Positions 48,090 through 59,392 are shown, counted from the stretch's first letter. The stretch is DNA of 60,000 bases from Cristatella mucedo (GCA_009760855.2 WPIO01000004.1:13961501-14021500); one strand, 5' to 3'. Translations and numbers: made by a program. Notes: a model not told the origin generated them from the sequence alone.

Positions 48090-48800
48090 CACCAAGACCT
48101 GGCTGCCTGTCTGTCTGTATCTCCGTCTGTAACTCCACAAAGCCACAAAGGCCATGTGGGAGTTACGCAGGAGAGTTTTGTAGAGCGCACTCACAGCCTA
48201 AGCGGCTTTCGGTAGCCAACAGACGTCATCTCACGCAACAAAGAGAAAGTGGGAAGAATAGCAGTTAGGAGAGCAGTTGAGAGCAAGTAGCATGGAAGTA
48301 GCAGCTCAGGATTGTTGGAAAGGGTGGGCCATAGTCGGCAGCAGGAGAGTAGCTGTCGTTGCGTAGGAATTGTGGAAGTGAGTTCCAAAGTCTAGGACCT
48401 GCAGAGCTAATGCTTCTGTCGCCATCGGTCTTTAAGCACACGAATGGAGCAGCTAATTTATGGTTGATACAGGACCAGAGGGCAAGATGAGGCTGAAACT
48501 GGTGCAGCAGTTCAGCTAGGTACGAGGAGCCAAGCCGTGGCGGGCCTTGTGGGTCAGCGTAAGAACTTTGCTCTGTATCTGTTGCTCAACCGGCATCCAT
48601 CCTAGCTCTTTTAGCAAAATATACATGTGGTCAAACCTCTGGGATTTGCAAACTAGCCTTGCAGACATATTCATAGCCATCTGCAGTGGCCTAGTTGCTT
48701 TTTTGCTAGCCCAGCCAAAAAGGAATTACACTAATCAAGCCGAGACAGAACTAAGGAGCTAGTTAAATTTTTGAAAGCCACCGTGGAAGACGGCTCTTAA
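48090..48800 (-). pseudogene. LINE-B non-LTR retrotransposon, 3' part
   Basis: A second LINE family. The minus strand encodes a C-terminal RT region (RSISSAGPRLWNSLPQFLRN; THKARHGLAP-like piece) broken by stops, then a 3' UTR ending at gtaactccacaaagccacaa. The same 3' end recurs at 50.9 kb and at the right edge of the window. No full RT motif set is present. Confidence 0.8.
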
Positions 48801-49890
48801 TCTTACATAGGGATCGGACAGATCTAATCTATCACAGCTTCGCAAAATATTCATCCGTCTTAAGGGTAATTAGCTGAGAAGATATTGAGAAAATATTGAG
48901 AAGATCTGTCCAAAAATCTACTAATTGTGCTTTTAAAAAGATTAACATTAGAAATTGAGTCTGTAGTTTAAAAGATTTCCGCATAAAAAGGAAAGCATTA
49001 AAAACTAATAAGCAAACTGTGTCTAATTTTGAAGGAAACCGGAAACAACATATATTTAAATAAAAAATTTGTCCGTCTCTACAGCATTTACGACTTGTGT
49101 CCTAACTTGTTGGACTTTGGTATAACGAGGAGCTTGTTTGCAGTTTGTTAAGATATATCCTTGTGACTTTGAAGCAGCTTCATTAACAGTGTAGCTTTTT
49201 GCACGTTAAATTCTATAACTCGGCGGATCAAATCAACGTAAAATTTCACATTATGAGTTCAGCTCTGCTTGTACATCTCTTCATAAGCTCATTTTTTTAT
49301 TCAGGTTGAATGAATTTTGATATACATGTCCGTGATATATACATATATATATATAAATTGGAAAAATATAAAGTTCAAGGGTTTTTGATGACATGGCAAG
49401 TATTGCAGGTAGGTAGGCTAACACGAACGCGCGTACAGGCACGTGCGCGTGTGGGTGTGGACGCACACACTCACACACACACGCACACCCACACACACAC
49501 ACAAGCACGCACACGCACACACACCGTGGTGGAGCCAGGATTTTTGTCTAGGGGGCAAGACCTGCAAAGATTTTATGTAGGAGGCAAGACCCGCGGAATT
49601 TTCTAGCAGGGCCAGACCAGCAATTTAAAAAAACTTGCGTATAAAATCCTTGTTTATTTGATACGAACTCTGTGGTTGCTCACTGAGTTGAATTAAAGTA
49701 AAAGTTCTTCGTTAGCGCCGGTCGCAGGGCGTAGGGATATGGAGCGGCCCTGATTGCTGCCCCGCCGAAGGGGATGGAAATGGCCAAATGTCCCCCTGCC
49801 CCCTACTGGCTCCGTCACTGCGCTTGCCCATGAGTTAGGTGAGACCATTAAAGACTTCATTTGAGACACTTCGCCTGATGAAGTAGGAAT
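48801..49890. other. AT-rich interval without recognised genes, with a CA repeat
   Basis: The only distinct element is a CA/CG-interrupted (CA)n tract at 49462-49525. The Cys/Val-rich minus ORF and His/Thr-rich plus ORF crossing it are repeat artefacts. Confidence 0.5.
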
Positions 49891-49899
49891 GACGCATCT

Positions 49900-50035
49900 G
49901 CGCCCCGGTTTGGCCCGTGGGTTAGGTGCTCGCCAAACACGACCAAGGTCATGGGATCGAGCCTTGTAGCATATGCAAAGCCCCTTGATAGAGATTAATT
50001 TCTCATGGGGCACTATACAAATGAACGGTATCTTA
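49900..50035 (+). mobile_element. tRNA-derived SINE (family T2)
   Basis: A-box-like head (cccgtgggttaggtgctcgcc), B box (aaggtcatgggatcgagcct), and tail (ccccttgatagagattaatt, tctcatggggcactatacaa, atgaacggtatc) following the LINE-A 3' pattern. Confidence 0.7.
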
Positions 50036-50039
50036 TTTC

Positions 50040-50879
50040 TATCAATACCTACATTAGGAGAGATGAAAAGATCCTAGGATATCTGCAAGAAAGTTTACTT
50101 CAGTGCACCTAAGCGAGGCTTCTCGCTGCTTTGTTGAAACTCCAGTGACTGACGCTAGGGAGAATTATGGAACAGTTACACACCAAACACAGATTATTTA
50201 ATTTTCTAGTTGAATATTGGTTTTATATTTTTGAGAAATTAAACTTAAATCTGCATTGATTTAACAAAATGGTCACAAGTCTAGTGTAATTCCATAAACA
50301 CAGTACACACGTGCTGATTTCAAGTCGAAGATCGGTCTACCATCGGCAGTCATTCTTGGATTGCGTCTGAATATAAGAACAGCATGCTTTTTATGTGAGC
50401 TACTTCGGTTCCATGAGACGTGCTTAAGAATGATCTGACTGTACTTTCCAACTCAATTGGAAAACAGCACGGGTTCCGCGACAGTGGAAGGACGGCATCA
50501 AATTTTGGCAGCGAATCTACCAATCAAAAGAGCGTTTGAATTAATTCGTACACGTATGAAAAAATCTCAGCAATTTTTTAGTGAGCAATTGAAGAGCCAA
50601 ATAAGGGTGCCACCTCTTATCGGTGACGTCACTGGCACCCGAAACTAGCTGCTTGTGCGTGTCCATCTCTCTTGGCTGTGGCGGAACTGTCTATCTAACG
50701 AATGAGCTAACGCACATCTTACAAGCACAGCTGACTAATATTTTCGTAGATGGTTTTTTGGCTTCAAAGATCGTCAGCGATCAAATCGCTGAGGCGGGGC
50801 CGCTTATTTTGCCGGTCCTGGTTGCTGAATGCCAAAAATGGCTAGCGATGGATAGGACGACATCATTTATGCATGCATG
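50040..50879. other. Interval without recognised genes
   Basis: ORFs at 50457-50648 and 50623-50910 (+) have no recognised domain. The second runs into LINE-B sequence. Confidence 0.4.
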
Positions 50880-51275
50880 TATCTCTGTCTGTAACTCTAC
50901 AAAGTCATAAAGACTATGTGGGTGACACGCAGGAGAATATGTTGTATAGCGCACTCACAGCCTAAGCGGCTTTCGGTACGCATTCGGTAACCAACAGACT
51001 TCATCTCATGCAACAAAGGAAAGGTGGGAAGCATAGCTGAGTCAGGTGAGCAGTTGATGTATGTGATGGCTAGCTGTAGACGCTGTCTTCTGAATGAAGC
51101 TTTTAAAATTTAAGCAGCTGTCAAAAACGACACCTAAATTTCGAGCACGTGACGATGGTCGCACAACAGCATCACCTATTTGAAGAGCAAAGCCTTTTAA
51201 CTCAGTCACACGCTTAGGGTGTGCTATGAGGAGCAGTTTGGTTTTATCGTCATTTAGTTTCAAGATCAGTGTCGT
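50880..51275 (-). pseudogene. LINE-B fragment with internal deletion
   Basis: Left part (50880-51040): LINE-B 3' UTR (gtaactctacaaagtcataa, agcgcactcacagcctaagc). Right part: an RT piece (MKLNDDKTKLLLIAHPKRV, then VVRPSSRARNLGVVFD and FKSFIQKTASTASHHI). The C-terminal RT region present at 48.1-48.8 kb is missing between them. Confidence 0.85.
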
Positions 51276-51654
51276 AGGAAGAGAACTAGGTGTCTATTGA
51301 ACTGGCTGCTGACTACTTTTCTTTCAGCGGCAGGCGGTGCTCCTCTTCTTGGACGGCGTCGGTTGGTAGTCGTACGTGGCCTTATTTGGATCGCAAAAAA
51401 GTTCAGTAGCAAATCTCGGTGCTCAGCTACACCACGGTGCTGGCAGCATGTCCCAAGCACATATTCAGGTTTCTTCAAGCATTTAATGAGCAGTAAAATC
51501 CTAAACAAAAACTGTACTTGCAGCCTCCTGTGGATTTTTAAAGGGTCCTGACACAATCGCTATTACGTTATTATTGAGCCGTTTTTTATGATAGCTATTA
51601 TTGAGCCAGTATGATATTATTGAGCTATTGAGTTGTTGTTCCTGTTGTTTATCG

Positions 51655-51775
51655 AGCATGCTACCACTAACCATTCAATCGTGCTTCCTTTGTAGTAAAT
51701 ATAAAGTGCCTAGAAAGAGATTGAGTTCTTTAAGGGCGCTATACCAAATGCATTATTATTATTACTACTATTATT
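51655..51775 (+). mobile_element. LINE-A 3' tail
   Basis: gcatgctaccactaaccatt, aaagtgcctagaaagagatt, gagttctttaagggcgctat, accaaatgcattattatta, then (TTA/CTA)n. Confidence 0.85.
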
Positions 51776-52137
51776 AGGAGACAGATCTTACGAATAGTTC
51801 GATTCCTCGAACTTCACTGACCCTCTTGTGCCGTCTAACTTTATCGGTAGGGAAATTATTTCAATTTCTGAGCAGTGTAATGAAGGCAAAAGAGGGCGCT
51901 GCAGAGGGAGTAAATGCTGGTGAGAATAAGCCAGCAGCTCGGCTAAATATAAATCAACGCATAATAATATACGTCAAAATAAATCAGCGAAGTAAAAATA
52001 TAAATCCGCTAAGTATAAATCAACGCATACCCGGTGCTTTTTCATTGGAGGTTTCATTGGCATTTTTATGCTTTAAACTCTTCGTGCCGGCGAATTCTGC
52101 TCCGCCGCCGATTCAACTATTCCTTTGCAGCGTATAG

Positions 52138-52250
52138 GTTGCTGCGGTAGCTCTATACTGGAAGGGTACCGGTAGTGATGCAGGTTCCTGAGGTAGCTCA
52201 TACTGGAAGGGTACTGGTAGTGATGCTGGTTGCTGCGGTAGCTCATGCTG
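52138..52250. repeat. 46-bp tandem repeat, about 2.5 copies
   Basis: Units start at 52138, 52184 and 52229 (gttgctgcggtagctc..., ggaagggtactggtagtgat), with the last unit truncated. Confidence 0.85.
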
Positions 52251-52419
52251 TACAGCGAAGTCTTAAGGTTCTAAGGTAGAGACACAAAGCACAATTCTTT
52301 CCTTCTTAAAGCACGTTCTGAAGGCGTCTCACCTCCACCAAGCATGCCGGGACGGCTACCCCCAGAGCTCTCTCTCTCTCTGTACTTGGTCCTCTTCTTT
52401 GCCAATGTCTACTCTCCCT

Positions 52420-52735
52420 CTTGCCGATGTAACTGTCTTGCACAATCTAGGCTTTTATTTCTCTGCAGACAGTAAAAAATTATACGCGTACTGCGATCCC
52501 TAGCTACCTTCCAGAACGTCTATCTCTCTCAACTCTCTTGGTAAATTATTGCTATCATCCGCATTCGGATGGCAGCTAACTTTAAAAAATTGAATGACGA
52601 TAAACACTAGCTAACTAGTTATGGACAAACCTAGTGTGACCCGGAAATTGGAAAGCATATAACGCTCAAAACCGGCTCTGCCAGCATATCTCTCGTAGCA
52701 CAAGCTCAAAAACTAGGCGTACTGTTCCAAAGTGG
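52420..52735 (+). pseudogene. LINE-A RT fragment
   Basis: It carries remnants of the RT palm and thumb: LADV...HNLGFYF, a decayed ADD-type block, RMAANFKKLNDDK, and AQKLGVLFQSGL. Several stops. It ends abruptly where the GC-rich block begins. Confidence 0.8.
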
Positions 52736-54384
52736 ACTTCCACTTTTTACAAACCGCAGCTTCGCCGGTCGGCCTCGCCGGCTCCGCACTTCGCGCCGGT
52801 CACCGTCCTGCATATGGACGGGTCGGCATTACCCAGATCAGTGGTGCAGGCCCGTCAGCCCGAACGAACGCAGCACTCCCTTCTACTAACTTGACGTTAT
52901 CCCAGCAATGCCGACGAGAACGAGCCACACGCGAACGCGAATTCTCCGCGCACCACATTGCCAGCGCGTGCCGCCGCCGCCGCCGCTGGCCCGTTGTTCG
53001 AAGCGCTAGATTCTCAAGCACCAGCACGACTCGGCGGAATTCCGAATGCTTCGGCGGTCCGCCTAGCGCCGCCGCCGCTAAGCGAGCCCGCTGCAATTAT
53101 GCTCTATTGGAAGCTTTCAAGGCATCGGTAAGTAACGCCGTCCGACACACTCGGAAAGCATACGAGCGAGCGAGTCTTAACAGCGCGCCTTCTGGCGCGA
53201 GCGCTGCACCGCCGCTCCCGCTCGCATTTTCGTCGGCGAGCGACCGCAAAATTATGGAAGAGCGATCCGCCGCAGTCGGGGGACGCGCGCGCGCGCAGTA
53301 CATAAGCGATTTCTCGCACGAAAAGAGAGCGAGAGCACGCCAGGCGCCTCACTCTCGCTCGGCGGCCTCGCCTTCTCGGCGGTCTGCAGCGCCCGCGAGC
53401 GAGGTCAGCGGCCGGCTGGGCTTGAGGCTGGCGGCTTGCAGAGGCTTCCTGAGGCTTGCCGCGTCGTTCAAGCACTTTCGCTCAGTTCTAATAATGAAAT
53501 TGGAGAGTCGTGCTCGCTTTGGCCACTGGTTCGGCGCGGCAAGCGGCCGAAACGCAGTCGAGAACGAGGCGACGTGTGGCCTGGAGCGACTCGTGGGCAA
53601 ATCCGCCGGCAGCAAATCCGCTTAGCGGCGCTTACGGCGGCGGCGCGGCTTTAAGCCGCGCGACGCGACGACGAGGAAAGCGACACAGTTTACTGGCTTA
53701 ATAGCACGGCATTCATCGAGCCCGACGACGGCTGCTCCGACGCCGCTCGCAGAGTCGCGGTGCTGGTCGCGACCGCCTTGCCCAGCCTAGCCCAGCCTAG
53801 CATGCGCCTAGCCCAGCTTGGCAGAGCGGTATCGCCTGCGCGCGCGCGCGCGCGCGCGCTACTGCTCTGCGGCCGAGGACTCGCCGACGTCGAGAGCTTT
53901 CGACGGCACCTCGAATCGCGCGTGCACGAAGTCTATACTTCCGAAACGATCGCTACCGCCGACCCGCCGTCGGAACTGCGTCAGCTGCGCGCGTGCAAGC
54001 GCAGCGACCACCGCTACAGCAACGAACGCTGGGTAAAAATGAGTATAATCTAAGCGCACGCGCGCTTGCATAAAGAAGTAAAAAGCGAGTCGCGTGAAAA
54101 CTGGCGAGCGTACAATCGTATAGTGAATGAATATTTGACGCTGCCGTTTTGACCTCGCACTCTCATACGAGTGACGTTCGACTTCGTGCGAGAAAACCGC
54201 GTAAAAAAGCGCTTCCCACTAAGTGGAAGCGCTACCGCACAAATTCGCTCAGTTGGTAAGACGAATAATAAAAAAAGAATAATAAGCTTCGGCATTCAAT
54301 CAGGGAGGCGACCCGCCGCTACTTTGAATCGCGTCGTAGACGTGTCGCCAAGCCGCGGCGAAGCTTCCGGGTCAGCGGTCCCCG

Positions 54385-54431
<47 letters not shown>

Positions 54432-54445
54432 CCCCCCCCCCCCCC
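54385..54445. repeat. Poly-C tract
   Basis: 61 bases: 46 C, one G at 54431, then 14 C. Proline- and glycine-rich ORFs across it are artefacts. Confidence 0.97.
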
Positions 54446-54492
54446 GCCGCCGGCGCGAGCTCGCCGAGCTCCTCCTCCGCAGTCCGCCAAAA

Positions 54493-54544
54493 CGATCACG
54501 AAGGAGCGGCGGCCGCTACCGCGGCCGCCGCTCCTTCGTGATCG
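54493..54544. repeat. Perfect 24-bp hairpin
   Basis: Arms 54493-54516 and 54521-54544 are exact reverse complements (cgatcacgaaggagcggc...) around the loop tacc. Both strands therefore encode the same TITKERRP peptide. It begins 47 bp after the poly-C tract. Confidence 0.97.
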
Positions 54545-55019
54545 TCGAGACGCAATCGACAGCCGAGCGCGACTTGTACTGCCGATCGCGAACGCTGCCG
54601 CGGCGCGCCTCGAATTGGGGCCGTCGGCCGTCGCTTTTCAAGTACGGACTGGACGAGCAGCGCCGGACAGCAGCGCCGCGTCCACCTCCCGCGCCGCCCG
54701 CGGCCGACGAGCTCGGAGGCGCGGGCCGCGCCACCCGGCGGCGCTGCAGCTTGCACGCGCGCGTCTCGCGGCGCGGCGTCGCGATCGGCCGCCGCGGGGG
54801 CGCGGGAGCGCGCGAGCCGCCGCGGTCGGCGCCCGACGCGCCGGTCGGCGCGAGCGCCCCGCCGGCTGGCAGCTCGTCGACGGCGGCGAAGCGCGTCCGG
54901 TCGAGCGACTCGCGCCGCACGTTAACGGAGTCATCGTCGGACGCGGATTTATCATCGGCATCGTCGGAATCAAAGTCCGGCAACATGGCGAGGAACTGCT
55001 CGAGGGTCAACGAGTTCGT
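54516..55019 (-). CDS. Candidate exon, unknown protein
   Basis: On the minus strand a strong acceptor (cttcttcattccag) leads into an open frame. It starts TNSLTLEQFLAMLPDFDSDD, continues with an acidic Ser/Asp stretch, and then becomes Arg/Pro/Ala-rich with RRCSSSPYLKSDGRR. The first 35 residues look like real coding sequence: mixed composition, acidic cluster, helix. The rest could be read-through in GC-rich DNA. The frame ends inside the hairpin. It could be joined to the IQ-motif ORF upstream on the same strand, but no convincing donor links them. Confidence 0.3.
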   Translation of the reverse strand, partial: TNSLTLEQFLAMLPDFDSDDADDKSASDDDSVNVRRESLDRTRFAAVDELPAGGALAPTGASGADRGGSRAPAPPRRPIATPRRETRACKLQRRRVARPAPPSSSAAGGAGGGRGAAVRRCSSSPYLKSDGRRPQFEARRGSVRDRQYKSRSAVDCVSTITKERRPR

Positions 55020-56117
55020 CTGGAATGAAGAAGGGCAAGGCGGCTCCCGTTTCAAGGCGGCTCCCGTTTCCGCCGCCGCCGCCGCCGCCGCTGCCCTCGG
55101 CAGCTAAGGAGGCGATGGCTGCACCCACAGGAGTCGCTGAGGCGGAAAATTTGCAGTCCATCTTCTCGAGACCGCTTACGAGGAACGCCGCGAAGCTTGA
55201 TGACCCAAAACGCGGGGTAATATTTATATTCACATTCGTATTCATGTTCATTCGTTACTAGAGCGCAGCGGGCAGCGAACACATGCAGCAGATCGCAGTG
55301 GACCTCGTCGGATCGCTACTACGTGTACGACCCCGAGCAAAGGTCGAATTAGAGGGAAGGAGACGCTACGCAGCGAGCAGGTACCCTGCCCCCCTCGCGA
55401 GCTTTCGCAGACCATCGGATTTCAGGCAGCGGGCGACGCGCCTCAACGATACCTCGACAAGATGGTGGCGGCTCGATCGCACCGCAGCGGGGTTGACGTC
55501 AGACGCGCTTACCGGGAAAGCGGCTTCGGTGGAGCGCGACGGCCAGAGCAGCTGAGACAGGCAGGCGATCGCGTCGCTTAGCGTAGCGCCGCTTGGCTCA
55601 TATTCCGAGGGCACTTACCAGTCTCTCGTCGTCCTGAAACGCACAAAATCGCGCAGCAATAAATCCGACTGCGCTCGAGCCGCTGTTTCTTCCGACTGCG
55701 ACAGGATCGCTAGCTTCCGCCGCAGGCAATGTCCCCCCCCCCTGCCGCCGCCGCCGAGGGAGCAACGCAACGACGCCTACGCCTCGGCGGGGCGGTGCCG
55801 GTTCGCCGCTCGGCGGAGAGATCTCTGCGAAGACGTTCGGTCGCATGTGCCGAGGCAGCGCTGGCGGGCGCGTGTCCGGCGCGAGCGCCCACGGCCACGA
55901 GACGACTGCCGCCCGGCGACGGCCTGAGCTCCGAAGCTGCGGCCGGACTCATTCGACTCATTTGGCGTCATTTGGGTCATTATCTAGGAGCGAGCAGTGC
56001 GAATTTAGCTCAAAAGCGAACAGCCGCCGGAGAGGACGAGGGCAGAAGCGTGCAGAGCGCCACATCGTGTAGAATGTTTGTTCTAGCAATTAGTTCTAGT
56101 TCTAGTTCCGGTTCCAG

Positions 56118-56792
56118 TTAGCCACATCGTGTCGAAGGGCGCCAGTTAGTTCTAGCAATAGGTGTCGCGAAGGAGGCGGTAGTGCACACGAGCGTTTCCG
56201 AGCCCACGTCGCTAGCTGCCTCGAAGGTTGGGCGCACACTCACTTTAGCCGCGGCAGCGGACTGGCCGGCGGCGGCGGTGGTGTTAAGCGTGCTATCAGG
56301 CTCGCTCGCCGGCGGCTGCGTTAATGGAGCGTCCGTCGCCGCCGCCACCGCCGCTACGGTAGCCTCGTCGGACTCCGTCCTCTCTTTTCGAAGCTGTGCC
56401 CGCGTCGAGTGGCCGCGGTAGGCCGCCTGTATTATAACTGCGGCCTGCTCCTCTTTGACGTACTTGGTCGGCGGCGTGTCCTCTCTGACCGCCTCAGTTG
56501 CCGCCGCCATTGCGGCGTGCGTGCGTCGCGCCTGGTGACCCCGGAACGACGCCTGGATTCGCGTGGCCGCCTCGTCCTCGCCGAGGCCGGCGGCGGGCGC
56601 CTCCTGCGGCGCCTCGACGTCGTCATCTCCGGGTCTCTCTTCTCGCGAGTCGGGAGCGACGCCGTCGCTCGGGGGAGTGGCCGTGCGGTCCTTCGTCTGC
56701 GGCTCTCTGAATGATTCAAACGGCGGCACGTAGGTCGGAAGTGCGACGAACGACGGGACGAACGGCAGATCGAAAGCTTCGGCGGATGACAT
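56118..56792 (-). CDS. Twin-IQ-motif protein, probable calmodulin binder
   Basis: 224-aa frame with two IQ motifs: residues about 75-92 (EDEAATRIQASFRGHQARR) and about 116-136 (EEQAAVIIQAAYRGHSTRA). Both have the IQ-x3-R-G-x3-R pattern that binds calmodulin. They resemble the IQ segments of neuromodulin and of the sperm protein Sp17, but neither the membrane anchor of the first nor the RIIa domain of the second is visible. The N-terminus is unusual for GC-rich noise (FDLPFVPSFVALPTYVPPFE), which supports real coding. The linker and tail are Ala/Thr/Glu-rich. It may be one exon of a longer gene, with upstream exons to the right on the minus strand and others to the left. The start is the first ATG of the frame. 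Confidence 0.65.
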   Translation of the reverse strand: MSSAEAFDLPFVPSFVALPTYVPPFESFREPQTKDRTATPPSDGVAPDSREERPGDDDVEAPQEAPAAGLGEDEAATRIQASFRGHQARRTHAAMAAATEAVREDTPPTKYVKEEQAAVIIQAAYRGHSTRAQLRKERTESDEATVAAVAAATDAPLTQPPASEPDSTLNTTAAAGQSAAAAKVSVRPTFEAASDVGSETLVCTTASFATPIARTNWRPSTRCG

Positions 56793-57689
56793 TCAGTATA
56801 TATTCAGCTCCGGCTCAGATCTTGGCTGCAGCGGCGGTGGCAGCGGCGACGCCGACGGCGGCGGCGGAGACGCTGAGGTCAACATACTAACCCTATGTGG
56901 GTGACGCGCCTGGCGGCCGAGCGGCGTCCGCTACGGCGGGCGCTGCGATGGGCGCCCGAGTGAGACTCTGGCGGCGGCGGCGGCGGCGATGAGGGCTCCG
57001 CGCGGCGTTCGCTTTCTTTGGCCGGGACATCCTGGACGGCCGCAGCCTGCGACCGCTCTTCCTGCGGGTGCGCGAACGCGGCGGCGCCCCGATTAGAGAG
57101 CGCGCTCGCGAGACGATTCGCGCAGCAGTGCGACAGCAGCACCGCGGCGGCGAGTGCGGAGTAGCTGCGTGCACGTGAGCGGTGAGTCCGCGCTGGTGCT
57201 GGTGCCGTGCGGGCGGCAGCGCGGACTCGCATGCGGCGATGTTGCCGGTGCGCCGCCGAGGCGACGGTTCGGAGCAGGCAGCAGGGGGGCGACGGCGAGC
57301 GACGGTGCCGCGACGACACACAGCGAGCAGCAGCCAGCGCGGGCATTGGCTGCCTGTCCGACGTGGGGAGGCGAAAATCAGGAGGCCGAAGCGCGACGCC
57401 GCTTGCGCCGATGCGCTCGAGCGGCGATGGCGATAAAAAAAAAAGAGGGCGCGGGACAGAAAGCGGGCATAAAAAAAGGCAAGCGCGTGCATCAAAACCA
57501 CGAGGGTATTTTACCGCCATCACTTGATGCCGCCGTCGACCTAGTCGCGCAACGCAGCCAAGACTCCGGCTCGACGACTCGATGCGACGCCATCGCATGC
57601 GTGCGCGTGCGCGCGGACGGCACTCGCTGGCGCGCTAAGGCGTACGTGGGAGGCCGATTCAAGGCTGATTCATACGTGAATAGAAGACC

Positions 57690-57815
57690 CCCTAGCTGTC
57701 GACTGTCGCGCCCGCTTGCAGCGGGCAGTATAGAGTCGCCTGCTGCCCGAGTCGAACCCACGACCAGCGGGGCAGAGAATTACGAGCTCCTCACCCACCA
57801 GGCCAAGACCCGTGG
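57690..57815 (-). mobile_element. SINE, T1-like
   Basis: On the minus strand the head reads cttggcctggtgggtgagga and the B box ctggtcgtgggttcgactcg, followed by the T1 body (ggcgactctatactgcccgc). Confidence 0.65.
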
Positions 57816-57847
57816 GTCCGGGAGCATGCATAGGCTTATGGACGTTC

Positions 57848-57900
<53 letters not shown>
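57848..57900. repeat. (GA)n microsatellite
   Basis: GA run of about 50 bp adjoining the SINE. Confidence 0.95.
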
Positions 57901-57903
<3 letters not shown>

Positions 57904-57904
57904 C

Positions 57905-59149
57905 TCCACTGATGCGCAGGAGCAGGCGTGCTCCGGAGCCCTCCGCGCGCTGCTGCGTACGTATAAGCACGCAGAACTGAAGTTGTAGAAGCCCCGAATA
58001 TTTTCATCTCGCGCGTAAAATTTTGGAACTGAGGCTCGCGAATGGGTGTCTAGCTGCAGATAAAGAGTACAAATATAAGGTTAGGTGGAGTGCGTGCTCG
58101 CCTTTGTAAGCGAGTGCACGCGCGATTTTACTTGGGCGGAAGAGAGTGAGGAGACAGTTAAGATGGCGACCGGAAAGCGACTGCAGAATCGAACGTAGCG
58201 GCTCCCGTCATCTCTCACGCTACCCGCCGTACCCCGCCGCACTGAGGTCGAAGTTCGCAACTAAACTGCCGCCATTCTCACCTCTGGCTTTGGAGAACGC
58301 CAGTTCAATTCCAGAGCGAAGCATTATTCATTATGCAAAGCACCATTCACTATGCATTCAATATGTTCATTGTGTATCCTTCTGGGGTTTACTAGCGCTA
58401 CGTACCTCTAAATAGGGCTTACGGGTTCAGCTATATATTTGGCACCTAGCCAGTAAACCGCACGATCTCGTCCGACGACGCAGACTTTATTCCTTGGCAT
58501 CCTTTCCAGTTTGAGCAATACCGCAGCAGAACCGGTCGGGAGGCGTTCCGAGCAGTCGAGTCCGTTGCCGTTTGAGACAGGACCGCCCAACATGACGCCT
58601 CGCGGTCGTTTTCGTTCTAGTCTTCCGTTTAGTTAGGCTTCCCCGCCTCTCCGCCGCCGACGCGAGCACCGCGAGTTGCATCAACACTCAAAGCACTCTG
58701 GCGCGCCGAGTACTCGCCAGACCGTCCCGTTGCCACGGGCACCGTGGACGTCTCGACGCAGCAGGCTGCTCGGCTCCAAGTGGCTGCACGCGAGTGGGGG
58801 GCGGGGGGCGGGGCGGGGACTCCAGGTTCGGCGCTCCAGAGCTCGCGCGGCTCGCACAGCGCTCGCACGCTCCGGTAGCCAAAGGCAGCGCTAGAGCAAT
58901 TGCATTGCTTGCATCCAAGATTAGCGCGACTCGCAACAAACAGGGCTCGCAGCCGCGACCACTCCAAGCCGTTTAATCCGCCCCCCCCCCATCGTCGAGC
59001 GTCCGGGCCGCCGCGGATGCACTGAGCCGCTGCCGCTGCCACTCGATTCTCGCGGCGCGCAGGCCGTCTTGCAACGAGCGGCACTCCTATAAGTATCGGT
59101 GCGAGCCGACTTATTTTGCAACTACGTATTTTGCAGCCTCGTTGGCTCT
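57905..59149. other. Interval without recognised genes
   Basis: Composition falls from GC-rich to mixed. ORFs overlap on both strands and none carries a known motif. A short poly-C tract lies at 58980-58990. Confidence 0.4.
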
Positions 59150-59392
59150 GGCGTATCCGACCCGATCCGATCCGACCCGATGGCGTACCCGATCCGTACC
59201 CGATCCGTACCCGATGGCGTACCCGAAGGCGTACCCGATGGCGTACCCGATGGCGTACCCGATCCGTACCCGATCCGTACCCGATCCGTACCCGATCCGT
59301 ACCCGATCCGTACCCGATCCGTACCCGATGGCGTACCCGATGGCGTACCCGATCCGTACCCGATCCGTACCCGATGGCGTACCCGATCCGCA
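59150..59392. repeat. Tandem array of mixed 11- and 12-bp units
   Basis: Two unit types alternate irregularly: ccgatccgtac (11 bp) and ccgatggcgtac (12 bp), about 19 units. The order from 59178 is long, short x2, long x4, short x6, long x2, short x2, long, short. One long unit carries gaagg instead of gatgg. The left 30 bp are degenerate units. Repetitive ORFs on both strands come from the array. Confidence 0.95.

Larger units (their letters stand above)
52740..58300. other. GC- and CpG-rich block
   Basis: An abrupt shift from AT-rich sequence to dense CGN-rich sequence over about 5.5 kb. Long ORFs occur in all frames because stop codons are rare at this composition, so ORF length is not evidence here. 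It includes a 297-codon plus ORF (52732-53625) that starts inside a LINE remnant and has a consensus donor (gcatcg|gtaagt at 53130). The block probably contains one or more CpG-island promoters; only the IQ-motif ORF is supported by motif content. Confidence 0.6.

Noticed and set aside
52732-53625. 297-codon plus-strand ORF as a gene
   Set aside because: It begins inside a LINE-A remnant, lies in CpG-rich DNA where stops are rare, has low-complexity Arg/Ala/Ser content, and equally long ORFs exist on the other strand.
56879-57912. Overlapping 200-250 codon ORFs on both strands
   Set aside because: All are Arg/Ala/Pro-rich products of GC-rich sequence. None has a domain, and one runs through a SINE and a GA repeat.
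59150-59392. CRISPR array
   Set aside because: Units are contiguous 11-12 bp with no spacers, and this is a eukaryotic genome.
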